From Saccharopolyspora shandongensis (GTDB lineage: Bacteria; Actinomycetota; Actinomycetes; Mycobacteriales; Pseudonocardiaceae): a DNA stretch of 64,000 nt. The position numbers were made by a program, and so were the translations under genes. Position 1 is the first letter of the stretch. Each line of letters starts with the position of its first letter. Positions 62,254 to 64,000 of the stretch are shown here, in pieces. The notes below the pieces were generated by a model. The model was not told the DNA's origin and did not search any database. It was given only the letters and a program-made list of their open reading frames with translations. The stretch is taken from assembly GCF_900106995.1 (NCBI RefSeq), contig NZ_FNOK01000029.1, forward strand, positions 1 to 64,000, read 5' to 3'.

Positions 62254-62281
62254 ACTTTAAGTCAATCAACTGATTTAAAGT
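62254..62281. promoter_or_regulatory. TetR-type operator between P450 operon and exporter
   Basis: ACTTTAA (62254-62260) and TTAAAGT (62275-62281) form the outer arms, and TCA/TGA inner bases extend the dyad. The AT-rich site is 42 bp before the exporter start. Confidence 0.6.
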
Positions 62282-62322
62282 TGCGGACCGGCAATGCCGA
62301 TCACCCCGACGGAGGCCCCGCC

Positions 62323-63753
62323 ATGCCCCACGCCCCAGCCCGAGCCGCCGACACCGTGGTCTCGGGCCCGCCGCGCGCGAACACCGTCGTGGCGGTGCTG
62401 GCCTTCGGCGGGATCGTGGTCTCGCTGATGCAGACCCTGGTCATCCCGCTGATCCCGGTGCTCCCCGCGCTGCTGGGCGCGTCCGCGTCCGACGCCGCCT
62501 GGGCGATCACCGCGACGCTGCTCGCCGGGGCCGTCGCGACCCCGGTCGTGGGCCGGCTGGGGGACATGTACGGCAAGCGGCGCATGCTGCTGATCAGCCT
62601 GGTGCTGCTGGTGGCCGGTTCGGCGGTCTGCGGCCTCAGCGACTCGTTGACGCCCATGGTCGTCGGGCGGGCCCTGCAGGGGCTGGCGGCGGGCGTCATC
62701 CCGCTGGGGATCAGCATCATGCGCGACGAGCTCCCGGCCGACCGGCTCGGCTCGGCCACCGCGACGATGAGCGCCTCGCTGGGCGTCGGCGGCGCGCTCG
62801 GCCTGCCCGCGGCCGCCTTCCTGGCCGAACGCACCGACTGGCACGTGCTCTTCTGGGCGTCCGCGGGCCTGGGCGCCGTCGCGACCGCGCTGGTGCTGGC
62901 ATTCGTGCCCGAATCCGGCGTGCGCAGCGGCGGGCGCTTCGACCTCGTGGGCGCGATCGGGCTGTCGGCCGCGCTGATCTGCCTGCTGCTGGCGATCTCC
63001 AAGGGCGCGGAGTGGGGCTGGGCCGCCACCCGCGCCGGCGGACTGCTCGGCGCGTCGGCGGTGCTGTTCCTGCTGTGGGGCTGGTGGGAGCTGCGCGTCG
63101 CCCGGCCGCTGGTGGACCTGCGCACCACCGCGCGCCGCCAGGTGCTGCTCACCAACATCGCGTCCGCGGTGTTCGGGTTCGCCATGTTCGCGATGTCCCT
63201 GGTGTTGCCGCAGCTCCTGCAGCTGCCCGCGGCCACCGGCTACGGCCTGGCGCAGACGATGTTCGTCGTGGGGCTGGCGATGGGCCCGTCGGGTCTGGTG
63301 ATGATGGCCATGGCGCCGCTGTCCGCGCGCGTTTCGAAGGCCCGGGGCCCGAAGACGACGCTGATGCTGGGCGCCGTCGTGGTGGCCGCCGGCTACTGCC
63401 TGGGCATCGTGCTGATGTCCGCGGTCTGGCAGCTCGTGCTCGTCTCCTGCGTGATCGGCGCCGGCATCGGGCTCTCCTACGGGGCGATGCCCGCGCTCAT
63501 CATGGCGGCGGTGCCCGTCGCGGAGACCGCGGCCGCCAACAGCCTCAACACCCTGATGCGCGCCATCGGCACCTCGGTCTCCAGCGCGGTGGCAGGCGCC
63601 GTGCTCGCGCAGCTGACCGCGACGTTCGGCGCGCTGACCGTGCCGTCCGAGGCCGGTTTCCGGGTGATCATGGCGATGGCCGCCGCCGCGGCCCTCCTCG
63701 CGCTCGCGATCGCCGCCTTCCTGCCCCGGCACGCCGCTCAGCGCGGCTGGTAG
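62323..63753 (+). CDS. MFS exporter, DHA2 type
   Basis: A 476-residue protein with about fourteen hydrophobic segments; QTLVIPLIPVLPALLGASAS, GRLGDMYGKRRMLLISLVLL and ASLGVGGALGLPAAAFLAER are DHA2 features. ATG 62323 follows GGAGG. It is divergent from the P450 operon and shares the TetR operator, so it may export the P450 product or an inhibitor sensed by the TetR. Its end overlaps the convergent L,D-transpeptidase gene by 16 bp. Confidence 0.87.
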   Translation: MPHAPARAADTVVSGPPRANTVVAVLAFGGIVVSLMQTLVIPLIPVLPALLGASASDAAWAITATLLAGAVATPVVGRLGDMYGKRRMLLISLVLLVAGSAVCGLSDSLTPMVVGRALQGLAAGVIPLGISIMRDELPADRLGSATATMSASLGVGGALGLPAAAFLAERTDWHVLFWASAGLGAVATALVLAFVPESGVRSGGRFDLVGAIGLSAALICLLLAISKGAEWGWAATRAGGLLGASAVLFLLWGWWELRVARPLVDLRTTARRQVLLTNIASAVFGFAMFAMSLVLPQLLQLPAATGYGLAQTMFVVGLAMGPSGLVMMAMAPLSARVSKARGPKTTLMLGAVVVAAGYCLGIVLMSAVWQLVLVSCVIGAGIGLSYGAMPALIMAAVPVAETAAANSLNTLMRAIGTSVSSAVAGAVLAQLTATFGALTVPSEAGFRVIMAMAAAAALLALAIAAFLPRHAAQRGW

Positions 63754-64000
63754 AGGGCGCTGCCCTTGACGTACTCGTCGTAGGGGATCGTCCAGTCGGG
63801 GATGTCGCCGTCGGCCGTGGTCAGCGGCCGGTCGGAGCCGACGATCTCCACCGGGTCGCCGATCTGCACGAAGTCGAAGTACCACTTGCCGTTGGCCGGC
63901 GACAGGTTGATGCACCCGTGCGAGACGTTGGCGACTCCCTGCTGCCCGACCGTCGCGGCGTTGACGTGCACGAACTCGCCGTTGTTGGAGATGCGCACGG
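63738..64000 (-). CDS. L,D-transpeptidase (YkuD), C-terminal part, start outside window
   Basis: The frame runs off the right edge. The catalytic segment VANVSHGCINLSPANGKWYF contains the SHGC-x-N/R active-site Cys of YkuD-domain enzymes, here followed by GDPVEIVGSDRPL and the C-terminal extension with DWTIPYDEYVKGSALY, as in actinobacterial LdtMt2-like proteins. These enzymes make 3-3 crosslinks in peptidoglycan outside the membrane. Only about 87 C-terminal residues are visible. Confidence 0.88.
   Translation of the reverse strand, partial: VRISNNGEFVHVNAATVGQQGVANVSHGCINLSPANGKWYFDFVQIGDPVEIVGSDRPLTTADGDIPDWTIPYDEYVKGSALYQPR

Noticed and set aside
1-64000. tRNA genes, rRNA, riboswitches and CRISPR arrays
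   Set aside because: No cloverleaf-type sequence, regularly spaced direct repeats or known riboswitch core was found on reading both strands; a covariance-model scan was not possible.

Overview
This 64-kb window is a GC-rich actinobacterial chromosome segment. Codon use, frequent GTG/TTG starts, DUF397/XRE pairs, single-chain acyl-CoA carboxylase, P450/3Fe-4S-ferredoxin sets and the type of extragenic palindromes suggest a filamentous Pseudonocardiales member close to Saccharopolyspora. This is a judgement from gene content, not a database result. Gene order is that of an accessory or catabolic arm rather than a core operon region; the one clear housekeeping locus is gltBD. No tRNA, rRNA, CRISPR array or complete prophage was seen.

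Layout. 1-0.4 kb: 3' end of an IS110-type transposase. 0.5-6.6 kb (+): a seven-gene unit with an SsuABC-type importer, an SsuD-like FMNH2-dependent monooxygenase, a class II aldolase-like enzyme, a hydrolase fused to an Rrf2 regulator, and a cupin; it looks like organosulfur acquisition. 6.9-9.6 kb (-): secreted phospholipase D-like protein and an MHS-type transporter. 9.7-12.1 kb (+): two unknown proteins and a LacI regulator, with matching operators in the divergent promoter. 12.5-14.2 kb (+): a three-gene, translationally coupled cassette resembling a graspetide (ATP-grasp RiPP) locus: a Cys/Thr/Asp-tailed precursor-like protein, an unknown small protein and an MvdC/MvdD-like ATP-grasp ligase. 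14.3-17.6 kb: single-chain biotin-dependent acyl-CoA carboxylase. 17.7-19.1 kb: XRE/DUF397 regulatory pair with a small divergent protein. 19.2-29.0 kb (-): nine genes for a dipeptide/oligopeptide-type ABC importer, a CaiB-type CoA-transferase and a split acyl-CoA carboxylase, controlled by a divergent TetR. 29.9-33.5 kb: FUSC-type membrane protein with divergent MarR, then a GT87 mannosyltransferase-like protein. 34-40 kb: glutamate synthase gltBD. 40-41.5 kb: SDR with divergent MerR. 41.6-43.5 kb: a GH30 glycosidase pseudogene, broken by a small transposable element and by a frameshift. 43.6-55 kb: methyltransferase, amidohydrolase/MHS transporter/LysR set, MFS exporters, secreted M14 carboxypeptidase, SRPBCC protein, ECF42-like sigma factor with its YCII partner, and a second copy of the small transposable element. 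55.5-57.4 kb: VOC protein and a divergent HAD/CGNR pair with two identical operators. 57.5-63.8 kb: two P450s, two ferredoxins, a ferredoxin reductase and a TetR in one (-) operon, with a divergent DHA2-type exporter. The window ends in an L,D-transpeptidase.

Cross-cutting signals. At least three families of small repeats lie here: (i) paired ~22-bp palindromes around a TTCGCGCGAA core at 3.2 and 23.6 kb, whose arms covary, with a related pair inserted in frame in the FUSC gene at 30.7 kb; (ii) a 51-bp palindromic element at 0.37 and 17.6 kb; (iii) a ~255-bp MITE with 5-bp target duplications at 42.4 and 55.1 kb. The most attractive candidate for an undescribed system is the graspetide-like cassette at 12.5-14.2 kb; the hydrolase-Rrf2 fusion and the transporter/CoA-transferase/carboxylase operon are next.
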